Source: Bacteroidales bacterium
Lineage (GTDB): Bacteria; Bacteroidota; Bacteroidia; Bacteroidales; UBA3663
DNA: 57,505 bases
NCBI GenBank assembly: GCA_004557315.1
Contig: SFEH01000006.1
Span: 1-57,505, forward strand
Direction: 5' to 3'
Below the pieces are notes generated by a model. That model worked only from the letters and a program-made list of their open reading frames with translations, did not search any database and was not told the DNA's origin. The position numbers and the translations under genes were made by a program. Of the stretch, positions 43,749-53,327 are shown piece by piece; the first letter of the stretch is position 1; each line of letters opens with the position of its first letter.

Positions 43749-46589
43749 ATGCAGAAACGAATGCCAGAAGCTCCTGATTCGGGCAATATCATTGTCAAGG
43801 GAGCGAGGGTCAACAACCTCAAGAACATTGACATAGAAATACCGCGAGGCAAGCTCGTGGTAGTAACCGGATTGTCGGGCTCAGGCAAGAGCTCGTTGGC
43901 TTTCGACACTCTGTATGCCGAAGGTCAGCGTCGTTATGTCGAGTCGCTGTCGAGCTACGCGCGTCAGTTCCTCGGACGAATGGGTAAGCCAGAGTGCGAC
44001 TATATCCTCGGCATTCCTCCTGCTGTGGCAATCCAGCAGAAAGTCATCGTGCGCAACCCTCGCAGTACCGTTGGCACACAGACAGAGATCTATGACTATC
44101 TGCGTCTGCTCTTTGCCCGCATCGGCAAGACCTATTCGCCTGTGAGTGGCACATTGGTCAAGAAACACACGGTCAACGATGTTGTGGAACGTGCACAGTC
44201 ATTGCCCGATGGCACAAAACTGGCGCTCTTGGTCAAGGTCGATGTTCCTGAAGGACGCGACCTTGCCTATCATCTTGAAGTGCTCAAGAAGTCAGGGTTT
44301 TCAAGGGCCGAGTCAAACGGCAAGTTCATCCGCATCGAGGAAGTTGCTGCTGCTCCGTTTAACCTGGTCATCGACCGTATGATGGTTCCATTCGCTGATC
44401 AGGCAGCACTTTCGCGTTTTGCCGATTCAACCGAGACGGCATTCTTCGAAGGTAATAACGAACTTCTCCTCAAAGCGTGGCTACCGAATGGCAGCATCGA
44501 GGAGATACTGTTCTCAAAACGCTTTGAGGCTGATGGCATGACGTTCGACGAGCCTTCGGACATGATGTTCAACTTCAACTCGCCTGCCGGTGCTTGTCCT
44601 GAATGTGAAGGCTTCGGCAAGGTGATGGGCATCGACGAAGACTTGGTCATTCCAAACAAGTCGCTCTCAATAATGGAAGATGCCGTGATGTGCTGGCGTG
44701 GCGATAAGATGTCGGAATGGAAGAATGAATTCGTCGCACGGTGCCATGAGGTGCCATTGAGCAATGGCGAGCCTTTCCCTGTCCATCGCCCATATTATCA
44801 GCTCACACAGGAGCAGAAAGACCTGCTGTGGCATGGTTATCCTCCTATCCTTTACGGCATTGACGACTTCTTCAAGATGGTGTCCGACAACCTCTACAAG
44901 ATTCAGTATCGCGTGATGCAGGCTCGCTATCGTGGCAAGACTACTTGTCCGAAATGTCATGGCAGCCGTTTGAGGAAAGAGGCGGATTATGTCAAGGTGG
45001 GCGGCAAGTCGATAACGGAGCTGGTGCGCATGGCGGTCAAGGATCTCATTCCTTTCTTTAACGGCCTTGAACTCAACGAACACGATGCTGCCATTGCACA
45101 ACGCCTGCTCACAGAGATTCGCAGCCGACTGGAGTTCCTCGACGAAGTAGGACTCAATTACCTTACGCTCGATCGATTAAGCAATAGCCTGTCGGGTGGC
45201 GAGAGTCAGCGCATCAACCTTGCCACGCAGTTAGGCAGTGCGCTGGTCGGTTCAATGTACATTCTCGATGAGCCTTCCATCGGCCTTCATTCGCGCGACA
45301 CCAATCAGCTTATTGCGGTGCTCCGCAAGCTCCGCGACATGGGCAATACGGTCATCGTGGTCGAACACGACGAAGAGATCATCCATGCTGCCGACTACCT
45401 CATCGACATTGGCCCTGAAGCCGGACGCTATGGCGGAGAGATTGTATATCAAGGGCCTATCGTCGATATGCACCAGCAGAAACGCGAAGTTATCGACCGA
45501 AGCTATACTGCCAAATTCATTCTCGGCGAAGAAAAGATCGAGGCACCAGTCTGCCCTCGTCCTTGGAAAAAATATATTGAGGTGAAGGGTGCGGTACACA
45601 ACAATCTCAAGAACATCAACGTGCGCTTCCCGCTCGGAGTCATGACTGTCGTAACAGGCGTGTCGGGCTCTGGCAAATCGACTCTCGTGCGCGACATTCT
45701 CTATCGCAGTCTCATGCGCCATATGGGTGAAACAGCCGATGCGCCTGGTGCGTTCGCTGGTCTTGCGGGCGACATGACCGAGATTCAGAAAATCGAATTC
45801 ATCGATCAGAACCCTATCGGCAAGTCATCGCGCAGCAATGCTGCCACCTACATGAAGGCTTACGACGAGATACGCCGTGTCTTTGCCGAACAGCAGATGT
45901 CACGCCAGCTTGGCTTCACGCCTGCTACCTTCTCGTTCAATGTCGAGGGTGGGCGCTGTGAGGAGTGTAAGGGTGAAGGCACGATAACGGTCGAGATGCA
46001 GTTCATGTCGGACATCACCATGGAATGTGAGTCATGCCACGGCAAACGCTTCAACAGCGACGTGCTCGAAGTGCTTTACAATGGCAAGAACATTGCTGAC
46101 GTGCTCGAAATGAGTGTCGATGAAGCCATCGAGTTCTTTGCCAATGAGCCTCGCATCATCGAACGCCTCATGCCTCTTCATAAGGTCGGCTTGGGATACA
46201 TCAAGCTCGGACAGTCGTCGGCTACGCTTTCAGGTGGTGAGAACCAGCGCGTCAAACTCGCCTATTACCTTTCAGACATCGTAGCTCCAGCTTCAAGCCG
46301 CAGCAAGAACAACTGCCACACGCTGTTTATCTTCGATGAGCCGACCACGGGTCTGCACCTCCATGATGTGCGCATATTGCTTGAGTCGCTCAACCTGCTC
46401 GTCGAGCGAGGCAACACCCTCATCATCATCGAACATAACCTTGAGGTGATCAAGTGTGCCGACCATATCATCGACCTCGGTCCAGAGGGAGGAGAAAAAG
46501 GCGGCAACCTTGTCTTCCAAGGCACGCCAAAGGACTTGCTCTCCTGCTCTGACTCCTATACAGCCAAAGCTCTTAAAGCCATCCTATGA
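43749..46589 (+). CDS. uvrA: Excinuclease ABC subunit UvrA
   Basis: 946 residues from the ATG at 43749. The frame is open further upstream, but that part is the right arm of repeat F and encodes low-complexity Ser/Leu, so I exclude it. Two ABC modules are present: Walker A GLSGSGKSS and GVSGSGKST, signatures LSGGESQR and LSGGENQR, and Walker B YILDEPS and FIFDEPTT. The second zinc finger is intact (CEECKGEGT, then CESCHG). The first finger has only its second CxxC (ACPECEG); the preceding pair is replaced by FSKRFEADG. UvrA recognises bulky DNA damage and loads UvrB. Confidence 0.97.
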   Translation: MQKRMPEAPDSGNIIVKGARVNNLKNIDIEIPRGKLVVVTGLSGSGKSSLAFDTLYAEGQRRYVESLSSYARQFLGRMGKPECDYILGIPPAVAIQQKVIVRNPRSTVGTQTEIYDYLRLLFARIGKTYSPVSGTLVKKHTVNDVVERAQSLPDGTKLALLVKVDVPEGRDLAYHLEVLKKSGFSRAESNGKFIRIEEVAAAPFNLVIDRMMVPFADQAALSRFADSTETAFFEGNNELLLKAWLPNGSIEEILFSKRFEADGMTFDEPSDMMFNFNSPAGACPECEGFGKVMGIDEDLVIPNKSLSIMEDAVMCWRGDKMSEWKNEFVARCHEVPLSNGEPFPVHRPYYQLTQEQKDLLWHGYPPILYGIDDFFKMVSDNLYKIQYRVMQARYRGKTTCPKCHGSRLRKEADYVKVGGKSITELVRMAVKDLIPFFNGLELNEHDAAIAQRLLTEIRSRLEFLDEVGLNYLTLDRLSNSLSGGESQRINLATQLGSALVGSMYILDEPSIGLHSRDTNQLIAVLRKLRDMGNTVIVVEHDEEIIHAADYLIDIGPEAGRYGGEIVYQGPIVDMHQQKREVIDRSYTAKFILGEEKIEAPVCPRPWKKYIEVKGAVHNNLKNINVRFPLGVMTVVTGVSGSGKSTLVRDILYRSLMRHMGETADAPGAFAGLAGDMTEIQKIEFIDQNPIGKSSRSNAATYMKAYDEIRRVFAEQQMSRQLGFTPATFSFNVEGGRCEECKGEGTITVEMQFMSDITMECESCHGKRFNSDVLEVLYNGKNIADVLEMSVDEAIEFFANEPRIIERLMPLHKVGLGYIKLGQSSATLSGGENQRVKLAYYLSDIVAPASSRSKNNCHTLFIFDEPTTGLHLHDVRILLESLNLLVERGNTLIIIEHNLEVIKCADHIIDLGPEGGEKGGNLVFQGTPKDLLSCSDSYTAKALKAIL

Positions 46590-46619
46590 CCGCCTTTCAT
46601 CGAGAAAAGCCCCTCACCG

Positions 46620-46644
46620 TTCTTCTGACTTCCGGTCAGAAGAA
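46620..46644. terminator. Bidirectional terminator uvrA/C4-dicarboxylate transporter
   Basis: A perfect 10-bp stem TTCTTCTGAC (46620-46629) with GTCAGAAGAA (46635-46644) around TTCCG. It lies between convergent genes and overlaps the stop codon of the minus-strand transporter gene. Confidence 0.7.
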
Positions 46645-48012
46645 AAGCAAGGTGATGCCATAAGCAACCACCGTCGAAACACCCACGCTCACCAGGCCTG
46701 GCATCATGAACGAGTGGTTGAGCAGGTATTTGCCAATTACTGTCGTACCCGAACGGTCGAAATTAACCGTGGCAATATCAGACGGATAGTTTGGAATGAA
46801 GAAATAGCCATAGACGCTTGGGAAAACACCGAGGAGCACTGGACCAGGGATGCCAAGCGAATAAGCCAAAGGAAGCATCGAGACAACAACCGCTCCCTGC
46901 GAATTGATAAGCACCGATACTGCAAAGAAAGCGAGCGAGATAGCCCAAGGATATGTCGCAACAATATCGCCCAAGCCTGCCTTCATCTCGTCCATATAGT
47001 TGCTGAAATAAGTGTCGGCAAGCCACGCAATGCCATAGATTGCCACTACAGCCACCATTCCCGACTGCCACACAGCACCACTGACGGCTTTCTTTGGCTG
47101 TGCCTTGGCAAGAATGACCATGAAGGCAGCTGCTGCTATCATCACAATCTGGATAATGATGTTCATCGCCAATGGCTTGACCACAGGATTGCCGTTGGCA
47201 TCGACACTGCCCGTAGCAAACAACGGACGGATGTCGCAGCCTGCTATCTGGCAGACAGAGAAAAGCACGATGACTCCTAATGCAGCAAGGAAGATATAGA
47301 CGGAAAGACGCGCCTCTTTCGACACTTCGCGGTCGAGCAGCGTTGCTGTGTTGCCATACATATATTTATAAGTCTCAGGATCGGCACAACGAGCCTGGAA
47401 CTTCGGATCCTTGTCGAGGTCAAGTCCGCGCTTGTAGCTAAAAGCCGATGCGCAGATGAGTCCGATGATGCTGGCAGGGATGGTGACTGCCACAACCTGG
47501 AGATTGGTCACCTCAAAGCCATTGGCAGACGAGATGACGACAAACGAGGCTACGGCGGCAGCAATCGGCGAACAGGTAATACCCAGCTGAGATGCTATGC
47601 TTGCCACACCACAAGGACGTTCAGGACGTATGCCTTTCTTGAGTGCAATATCGCAGATGATTGGCATCAGCGTATATACCACATGGCCAGTGCCCACCAT
47701 GACAGTGAGAAAGAAGGTGCAGAGCGGGGCAAGGAAAGTGATTGAGCCTGGATTTCGGCGCAACAGCCGTTCAGCAAGCTGTATCATCCAATCCATACCA
47801 CCCGATGCCTGAAGCATTCCAGCACATGTCACAGCTGCAATGATAATGTAGATGACATCGGTCGGTGGAGTGCCAGGTTTCATCTGAAAACCGAACACAA
47901 GAATAGCAAGGCCAATGCCCGAAATTGCTCCTAAAGCAAGACTGCCATAGCGCGAACCCATATAGAGCGCAAGTAGGATGACGAAGAGTTCGACAATCAT
48001 TATTACATCCAT
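46636..48012 (-). CDS. Anaerobic C4-dicarboxylate transporter (Dcu family)
   Basis: 458 residues with about 11 to 12 membrane helices. Dcu-family patterns include GSRYGSLALGAISGIGLAIL, VGTGHVVYTLMPIICDIA, SQLGITCSPIAAAVASFV, LINSQGAVVVSMLPLAYSLG and IPNYPSDIATVNFDRSGTT. DcuA/B-type carriers exchange fumarate, malate or aspartate for succinate in anaerobes, which suits a succinate-producing Bacteroidales. Whether it is closer to DcuA or DcuB I cannot say. It diverges from the TlpA-like gene. Confidence 0.92.
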   Translation of the reverse strand: MDVIMIVELFVILLALYMGSRYGSLALGAISGIGLAILVFGFQMKPGTPPTDVIYIIIAAVTCAGMLQASGGMDWMIQLAERLLRRNPGSITFLAPLCTFFLTVMVGTGHVVYTLMPIICDIALKKGIRPERPCGVASIASQLGITCSPIAAAVASFVVISSANGFEVTNLQVVAVTIPASIIGLICASAFSYKRGLDLDKDPKFQARCADPETYKYMYGNTATLLDREVSKEARLSVYIFLAALGVIVLFSVCQIAGCDIRPLFATGSVDANGNPVVKPLAMNIIIQIVMIAAAAFMVILAKAQPKKAVSGAVWQSGMVAVVAIYGIAWLADTYFSNYMDEMKAGLGDIVATYPWAISLAFFAVSVLINSQGAVVVSMLPLAYSLGIPGPVLLGVFPSVYGYFFIPNYPSDIATVNFDRSGTTVIGKYLLNHSFMMPGLVSVGVSTVVAYGITLLFF

Positions 48013-48089
48013 GGTCGTTTATTTTTCTAACAAGTTTTATTATCCTGATTTTGATGGTTAATTTATGCTTTTAATATATTAATAATGTG

Positions 48090-48097
48090 CAAAGATA
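48090..48097 (-). promoter_or_regulatory. -7 element of the dicarboxylate transporter
   Basis: Reads TATCTTTG on the minus strand, about 80 bases before the start codon. The -33 element is unclear. Confidence 0.45.
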
Positions 48098-48116
48098 ATG
48101 TTTTTCTCTTAAATTG

Positions 48117-48148
48117 TTTGCCTTTACGATAATATATTGCTATCTTTG
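48117..48148 (+). promoter_or_regulatory. Promoter of the TlpA-like/Fur operon
   Basis: TTTG at 48117-48120 and TATCTTTG at 48141-48148, 24 bases apart. It places the transcript start downstream of the earlier possible starts, supporting the ATG at 48183. Confidence 0.65.
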
Positions 48149-48182
48149 TGCGAAAAATCAACAAATAATCAAACAAAAAAAA

Positions 48183-49211
48183 ATGAAAATGACATTATTA
48201 TCTTGTGCAACTATCGCAATGCTGACTGCTTGCACTTCTGCCCCTAAGACCGAGTATGTGATCAATGGTTCTGCCGAAGGTTTCGAAGATGGTACAACCG
48301 TCATACTGTTCGATCCAGCCAACCGTGACACAATGGCTACTGCCCAGCTCACTAATGGCACATTCTCATTCAATGGTCAGGCTGATTCGGTCAAGGCTGT
48401 CTATGCAATGATCGACCGCCGCCATGCTGCACAGGTCTTCATCGAACCTGGCACCATCGCAGCGGACCTCAACGAAGGAAAAGTCACAGGCACTCCTCTC
48501 AACGACGAACAGGCTGCTTTTGGCGAGAAAGCCAGCGCAATCTTCGCTGATGACAATGCTTCTGAGGCTGAGTATGTGGCCCTTCTCAAGGAGTACTACG
48601 AGCGCAACAAGGACAATGCTCTTGGAGCTAACATCTGGAACGACCTTGCTTACGAGCTTTCATATGACGAGATGTCGGCAATGCTCGAAACTGCACAGCA
48701 GGCCATTAAGGACAATCCTCGCAATGCCAAACTGCTCAAGGCCAAGCAAGCAGAGAAGAACACAGCTGCCGGACAGAAATTCGTTGATTTCGCAGCCAAG
48801 ACTGTAGATATCAAGAATGCCAAGAAAGATGGACTCGACACTACTCTCGGTGCAATCGTAGCACAGGGCAAGCCTGTCGTAGTGGATTTCTGGGCTTCAT
48901 GGTGCGGTCCTTGCCGCAATGAGATCAAGGAGTTCCTCTCTGTCTATGGTCCTGAATACAAAGGCAAGGTGAATTTCGTGGGTGTGGCTGTATGGGAAAA
49001 CAGCGTTGAGGACACAAAGAAGGCAATGGCAGAGCTCCCAATCTCTTGGCCTATCATCTTCGCCGGTGGCCGTGGGGAGGGTCCTACAGAAGAATATGGC
49101 ATAATGGGCATCCCTCACATCATGCTTATCGGTGCTGATGGCGTAATCAAGGCTCGTGGCATCCGTGGTCCAAAGATCAAGGAGGCAATCGAAGCAGAAC
49201 TGGCAAAATAA
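48183..49211 (+). CDS. TlpA-like thioredoxin lipoprotein with DUF4369-like domain
   Basis: 342 residues. Lipoprotein signal AMLTAC followed by TSAPK. The N-terminal beta-rich part (about 20-110: VINGSAEGFEDGTTVIL, VKAVYAMIDRRHAAQVFIEPG) is like DUF4369. A helical linker follows, then a C-terminal thioredoxin fold with the redox motif in VVDFWASWCGPCRNEI and the cis-Pro loop MGIPHIMLI. Such proteins reduce or isomerise disulphides on the periplasmic side. The ATG at 48183 gives a proper signal. The Fur-type gene starts six bases after the stop. Confidence 0.92.
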   Translation: MKMTLLSCATIAMLTACTSAPKTEYVINGSAEGFEDGTTVILFDPANRDTMATAQLTNGTFSFNGQADSVKAVYAMIDRRHAAQVFIEPGTIAADLNEGKVTGTPLNDEQAAFGEKASAIFADDNASEAEYVALLKEYYERNKDNALGANIWNDLAYELSYDEMSAMLETAQQAIKDNPRNAKLLKAKQAEKNTAAGQKFVDFAAKTVDIKNAKKDGLDTTLGAIVAQGKPVVVDFWASWCGPCRNEIKEFLSVYGPEYKGKVNFVGVAVWENSVEDTKKAMAELPISWPIIFAGGRGEGPTEEYGIMGIPHIMLIGADGVIKARGIRGPKIKEAIEAELAK

Positions 49212-49217
49212 GCGGGT

Positions 49218-49622
49218 ATGCAGATTGAAGCGGAAGAACTGGCGGAACACGGCATACGTCCGACCTCTGTGAGGATTCTTGTGATGCGTGCCATCATGCA
49301 GCGCAAAGGCGCATTCTGCCTTTATGACATCGAAGCTGATGTCCCAACCCTCGACCGTTCGAGCATCTTCCGTGCCCTTCGCCTCTTCACTCAACATCAC
49401 CTGCTCCACGAGATCGACGATGGCTCTGGCTTCTGCAAATATTGCCTATGCCAATGCGAAGACCATGATCATCACCTCAACCACGTGCATTTCACATGCA
49501 TCAAGTGCGGAAAGACTTTCTGCATTGAAGACCAGAAGATTCCAGTCGTCGCTCTCCCTGAAGGTTTCGTGCAGGAAGAAGCAGAATATGTCATCAAGGG
49601 CATCTGTCCCGACTGCAAGTGA
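49218..49622 (+). CDS. Fur-family transcriptional regulator
   Basis: 134 residues. The N-terminal winged helix (about 10-70, GIRPTSVRILVMRAIMQ, LDRSSIFRALRLFTQHHLL) is followed by a dimerisation and metal domain rich in His and Cys: CEDHDHHLNHVHFTCIKCGK, then ICPDC at the end, giving the usual structural zinc site (two CxxC pairs). Members sense iron, zinc or peroxide. Its operon with a thiol-redox lipoprotein suggests metal or redox sensing; which signal is unknown. Confidence 0.92.
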   Translation: MQIEAEELAEHGIRPTSVRILVMRAIMQRKGAFCLYDIEADVPTLDRSSIFRALRLFTQHHLLHEIDDGSGFCKYCLCQCEDHDHHLNHVHFTCIKCGKTFCIEDQKIPVVALPEGFVQEEAEYVIKGICPDCK

Positions 49623-49721
49623 TAAGAAAATATTATGATTGCAAGTGCGCTATTTTGCTCTTGGAGTATAAGGCTGAAACAACCTCCATACTTAGCACTT
49701 GTAAACATAGTGTTTAAAGAC

Positions 49722-49762
49722 AATAAACACCATACTTACGGTTGCTAAGTATGGTGTTTATT
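49722..49762. terminator. Bidirectional terminator between fur-like gene and trxB
   Basis: A perfect 17-bp stem (left arm 49722-49738 beginning AATAAACACC, right arm 49746-49762) around CGGTTGC, flanked by T-rich sequence on the right and A-rich on the left. It serves both convergent genes. A partial copy of the arm (CCATACTTAGCAC) lies at about 49686-49698. Confidence 0.9.
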
Positions 49763-49770
49763 TTTTGTTA

Positions 49771-50706
49771 TCAAAGTGTCTGTAGATAACGCTCTGCATC
49801 CATGGCTGCATGACATCCAGAACCAGCGGCAGAGATAGCTTGACGATAGAGTGGATCGGCTACATCGCCAGCAGCAAAGACACCTGGAATATTGGTGGCT
49901 GTGGTCGGATGCTTGACCTTGATATATCCTGCCTCATCACATTCTACGGCATGACGGAATACCTCTGTGTTTGGATGATGTCCGATGGCAAGGAAGAAAC
50001 CGTCGATATCGATGTCGAAACGCTCTTCATGATCAGTGCCCTTGCCTCGCACGAGATGTGCTCCTTCAAGTCCGTCTTCACCAAACAAGCCTTCGGTCTG
50101 GCACTCCCAGAGAATCTCGATGTTTGGAGTATCCTTGACACGCTGGGCACTCTTCTCACTTGCACGGAGAACATTGCGGCGCACAATCAGATAAACCTTG
50201 CGGGCAAGACCTGCGAGATAGGTTGCCTCTTCACAGGCTGTATCGCCACCACCTACTACAGCAACAACACGCTTGCGATAGAAGAAACCATCGCATGTGG
50301 CACAAGCAGAAACACCCATACCTGCATATTTCTTCTCGTCGTCAAGTCCAAGATACTTGGCAGAAGCACCAGTAGCAATGATGATGGTCTGTGCCTCGAT
50401 CACTGTGCCATCGTCAACATAGGCACGATGTGGCTTACCTGCATCTTCAGCGAAATCGACCTTAGTGATAAAACCGCTGCGAATATCAGCACCCAGCTTC
50501 AGGGCGTGATTGCGAATATTGTCCATGAGTTCAGGACCAGTAATGCCTTCTGGATACCCAGGGAAATTCTCAATCTCGGTGGTTTGCGTAAGCTGACCTC
50601 CCGAGAGCAAGCCCTCATAAACAACAGGTGCGAGACCGCTGCGGCAAGCATATATTGCGGCAGTATAACCAGCAGGGCCACTGCCAATAATCAAAACTTT
50701 TACCAT
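49771..50706 (-). CDS. trxB: Thioredoxin-disulfide reductase
   Basis: About 311 residues. FAD-binding GSGPAGYTAAIYA, redox pair SACATCDGFF, NADPH-binding VVGGGDTACEEATYL and the closing GVFAAGDVAD are all present. It reduces thioredoxin with NADPH. The ATG at 50706 (MVKVLIIGSG) is preferred over a TTG two codons upstream. It follows ftsK by under 50 bases on the same strand. Confidence 0.96.
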   Translation of the reverse strand: MVKVLIIGSGPAGYTAAIYACRSGLAPVVYEGLLSGGQLTQTTEIENFPGYPEGITGPELMDNIRNHALKLGADIRSGFITKVDFAEDAGKPHRAYVDDGTVIEAQTIIIATGASAKYLGLDDEKKYAGMGVSACATCDGFFYRKRVVAVVGGGDTACEEATYLAGLARKVYLIVRRNVLRASEKSAQRVKDTPNIEILWECQTEGLFGEDGLEGAHLVRGKGTDHEERFDIDIDGFFLAIGHHPNTEVFRHAVECDEAGYIKVKHPTTATNIPGVFAAGDVADPLYRQAISAAGSGCHAAMDAERYLQTL

Positions 50707-50751
50707 AGACAATGTTATTTAGCAATAAGATATTTTGTTTGTTTATAGTTG

Positions 50752-53304
50752 TCAACGATTTTTCAGATCGGCGATGATGTTCTGCAACTCGCTTTCTGAA
50801 TCGATAAGGACAGCGCGGGCTTTTGAACCTGTATAAGGGCCAACAATGCCTGCTGCCTCAAGCTGGTCCATGATGCGTCCTGCACGGTTGTAGCCAATCG
50901 AGAACTTACGCTGTATCATCGACGTACTGCCCTGGCCAGTTGCTACAACAAGTTCAGCTGCCTCATCAAACATCGGGTCAAGCTGTCGCAGATCAACACC
51001 TCCACCCTGTCCGCCATCATCGGCAGCACCTTCTCCAAGCGGAGGATCAGGCAAGATGAAGGCAGTAGGATAAGCCTGCTGCTGAGCAATGAAGCGGTTG
51101 ATGGCATCGACCTCTGGAGTATCGACAAAAGCACATTGAACTCGCACAGGAGCATTGCCCGTAGAGAAGAGAAGGTCGCCTCGACCGATAAGGTTCTGAG
51201 CTCCACTCTGATCAAGAATAATGCCTGAATCGACAGCCGAAGCCACGCGGAAAGCGATGCGGGCTGGGAAGTTGGCCTTGATGGTACCAGTGACAATCTT
51301 GGTCGATGGTCGCTGTGTGGCAATGATCATGTGAATACCCACGGCACGTGCCTTCTGAGCAATACGTGCGATAGGGAGCTCAATTTCCTTGCCAGCTGTC
51401 ATGATGAGATCACCATACTCGTCAATCACTACCACAATGTAAGGAAGATAGTGATGATGCACACCTTCGCGGCTACCCATAGCCGCCTTGATCACCTTGG
51501 TAGGATTCAACTCACGGTTGATGAACTTCGCATTATATTCCTTGATATTGCGCAACTCAGCATCCTTAACTAATGCATAGCGGTCTTCCATCTCTACACA
51601 GAGACTCTGGAGAGTGGCAACGACTCGCGACACGTCGGTAATGATTGGCTCTGGCTCATCGCCCAGCTTTGCCAGGTAATGCTTCTCGATACGGCTATAG
51701 ATTGAGAACTCTACCTGTTTAGGATCGACCAGTACAATCTTGAGCTGCGATGGATGCTTCTTATATAATAATGAAGTGAGTATGGCATTCAAGCCGACCG
51801 ACTTACCCTGACCAGTAGAACCTGCAACGAGAAGATGCGGCATCTTGGCAAGGTCGAAAGTGAAGACCTCGTTGGTAATGGTCTTGCCAAGTGCTACTGG
51901 CAGTTCCATCTTCGACTCCTGGAACACCTTGCTCGTTATGCACGAATGCATCGACACTGTCTGTGGATCGCGGTTTGGCACCTCGATACCGATGGCAGCC
52001 TTACCTGGTATTGGTGCGATGATGCGCACACCCGAAGTTGCAGCAATGCACATGGCAATCTCATCTTGCAGGTTACGCACCCTGCTGATCTTTGTTCCCG
52101 TCTCAAGCACTATCTCAAAGAGAGTGATGGTAGGACCAACCATGGCTGTGATACTCTGTATCTCGATTCCATAGTCGCTGAGAGTCTGACGGATCTTCTC
52201 TTTATTGGCATTCTGCTCCTCCATGTCGATTGGTACGGTCTGAGCATATTGCTTGAGCAGATCGAAGGTCGGGAACTTATAATACTCGAGATCCTTGGTC
52301 GGATCGTAAGGCACAAACTGCTTGTCAGATGTTTCTGTTTCTGGAGCAGCCACTATTACATCTTCGTCATGGACTGGCAGTTCTTGCGGCTCTTCTGGTT
52401 CTGCAACAGGCTCAATAGGTGTCTGAACCTCAAGTTCAGGCTCTGGGTCGGATGCCCAATCGTCGGCAGAAGAGAAAATCTCCCCAGTTTCGACATCGAC
52501 AGTCTCCGTATCGTTCAGAGCAGCCTGTGCTTCCTCTTCTTTTCTCAAGCGTTCAGCTTCTGCTTCCTCTGCTGCCTTCTTTGCTGCGGCCTTTTCTGCT
52601 TCAGCAGCAGCCTTTGCCTCGCGCTTTGCCTTTCGCTCAAGAGCCTTGCGGCGCAAGGTGGCAAAAGGAACCTTGAACCATCCTCCAAACAGCGAACGGG
52701 TGCTGTCGATGGTTGTGCGGTTGTAAGAAGAGAGACACAGAAGGATGAACAGCACAGCAAGAACAAGAACAGTGCCCGTCCAGCCTACATTAGCATGAAG
52801 AAGCTGAGAAAGGTCATAGCCATGATGACCGCCAAGATAGATGAACGAAGAGTCTAAGCTGAAAATATTTGACACTACACCAAGTGTTGCCGAGAGCCAG
52901 ATACTCCAGGCCGAATAGCGCAGGAAAATCCATCCAAGCGAACGGAGAGAAAGATCCTTTATCAGTCTATAGCCGATGCGGAACATCAGGATGACAAAGA
53001 GGAAAGCCGCAACTCCTATCCACTGATTGATACAGTATTCGGCTGCGAATGCGCCAAATGAGCCTGTCCAGTTGCTGATGCCATTGCCCTGACGGAGAAT
53101 CTCTCCAGCCGAGAGGTTCTCTATGATTGCCTGATCGCTCTTTCCTGTGAAGAAAAACGACAGGAACGCCATCATAAGGATAGCTGCGACAAGTAGAAGT
53201 AGCAGACCGAAAACGAAGCGTGTCACCTCACTGCGATAAAACGTCAAGATGCGTGACGGCTTCTTCGGTGCCTTGTTTTTTGATGTAGTTTTTTCTTTTG
53301 CCAT
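50752..53304 (-). CDS. ftsK: DNA translocase FtsK/SpoIIIE
   Basis: 850 residues. Four to five N-terminal membrane helices (about 30-195), an Ala/Glu/Lys-rich linker (about 220-260, AEAEKAAAKKAAEEAEAERL), an acidic Pro/Glu stretch (about 285-320), the alpha domain, then the RecA-like motor with Walker A GSTGQGKS (about 495-502) and Walker B IVVVIDEYGDL. The C-terminal gamma winged helix ends the protein (STSMIQRKFSIGYNRAGRIM). It pumps chromosomal DNA through the division septum toward dif. It follows trkA closely. Confidence 0.96.
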   Translation of the reverse strand: MAKEKTTSKNKAPKKPSRILTFYRSEVTRFVFGLLLLLVAAILMMAFLSFFFTGKSDQAIIENLSAGEILRQGNGISNWTGSFGAFAAEYCINQWIGVAAFLFVILMFRIGYRLIKDLSLRSLGWIFLRYSAWSIWLSATLGVVSNIFSLDSSFIYLGGHHGYDLSQLLHANVGWTGTVLVLAVLFILLCLSSYNRTTIDSTRSLFGGWFKVPFATLRRKALERKAKREAKAAAEAEKAAAKKAAEEAEAERLRKEEEAQAALNDTETVDVETGEIFSSADDWASDPEPELEVQTPIEPVAEPEEPQELPVHDEDVIVAAPETETSDKQFVPYDPTKDLEYYKFPTFDLLKQYAQTVPIDMEEQNANKEKIRQTLSDYGIEIQSITAMVGPTITLFEIVLETGTKISRVRNLQDEIAMCIAATSGVRIIAPIPGKAAIGIEVPNRDPQTVSMHSCITSKVFQESKMELPVALGKTITNEVFTFDLAKMPHLLVAGSTGQGKSVGLNAILTSLLYKKHPSQLKIVLVDPKQVEFSIYSRIEKHYLAKLGDEPEPIITDVSRVVATLQSLCVEMEDRYALVKDAELRNIKEYNAKFINRELNPTKVIKAAMGSREGVHHHYLPYIVVVIDEYGDLIMTAGKEIELPIARIAQKARAVGIHMIIATQRPSTKIVTGTIKANFPARIAFRVASAVDSGIILDQSGAQNLIGRGDLLFSTGNAPVRVQCAFVDTPEVDAINRFIAQQQAYPTAFILPDPPLGEGAADDGGQGGGVDLRQLDPMFDEAAELVVATGQGSTSMIQRKFSIGYNRAGRIMDQLEAAGIVGPYTGSKARAVLIDSESELQNIIADLKNR

Positions 53305-53327
53305 ATAAAAGAGAAATATATGTTTGA

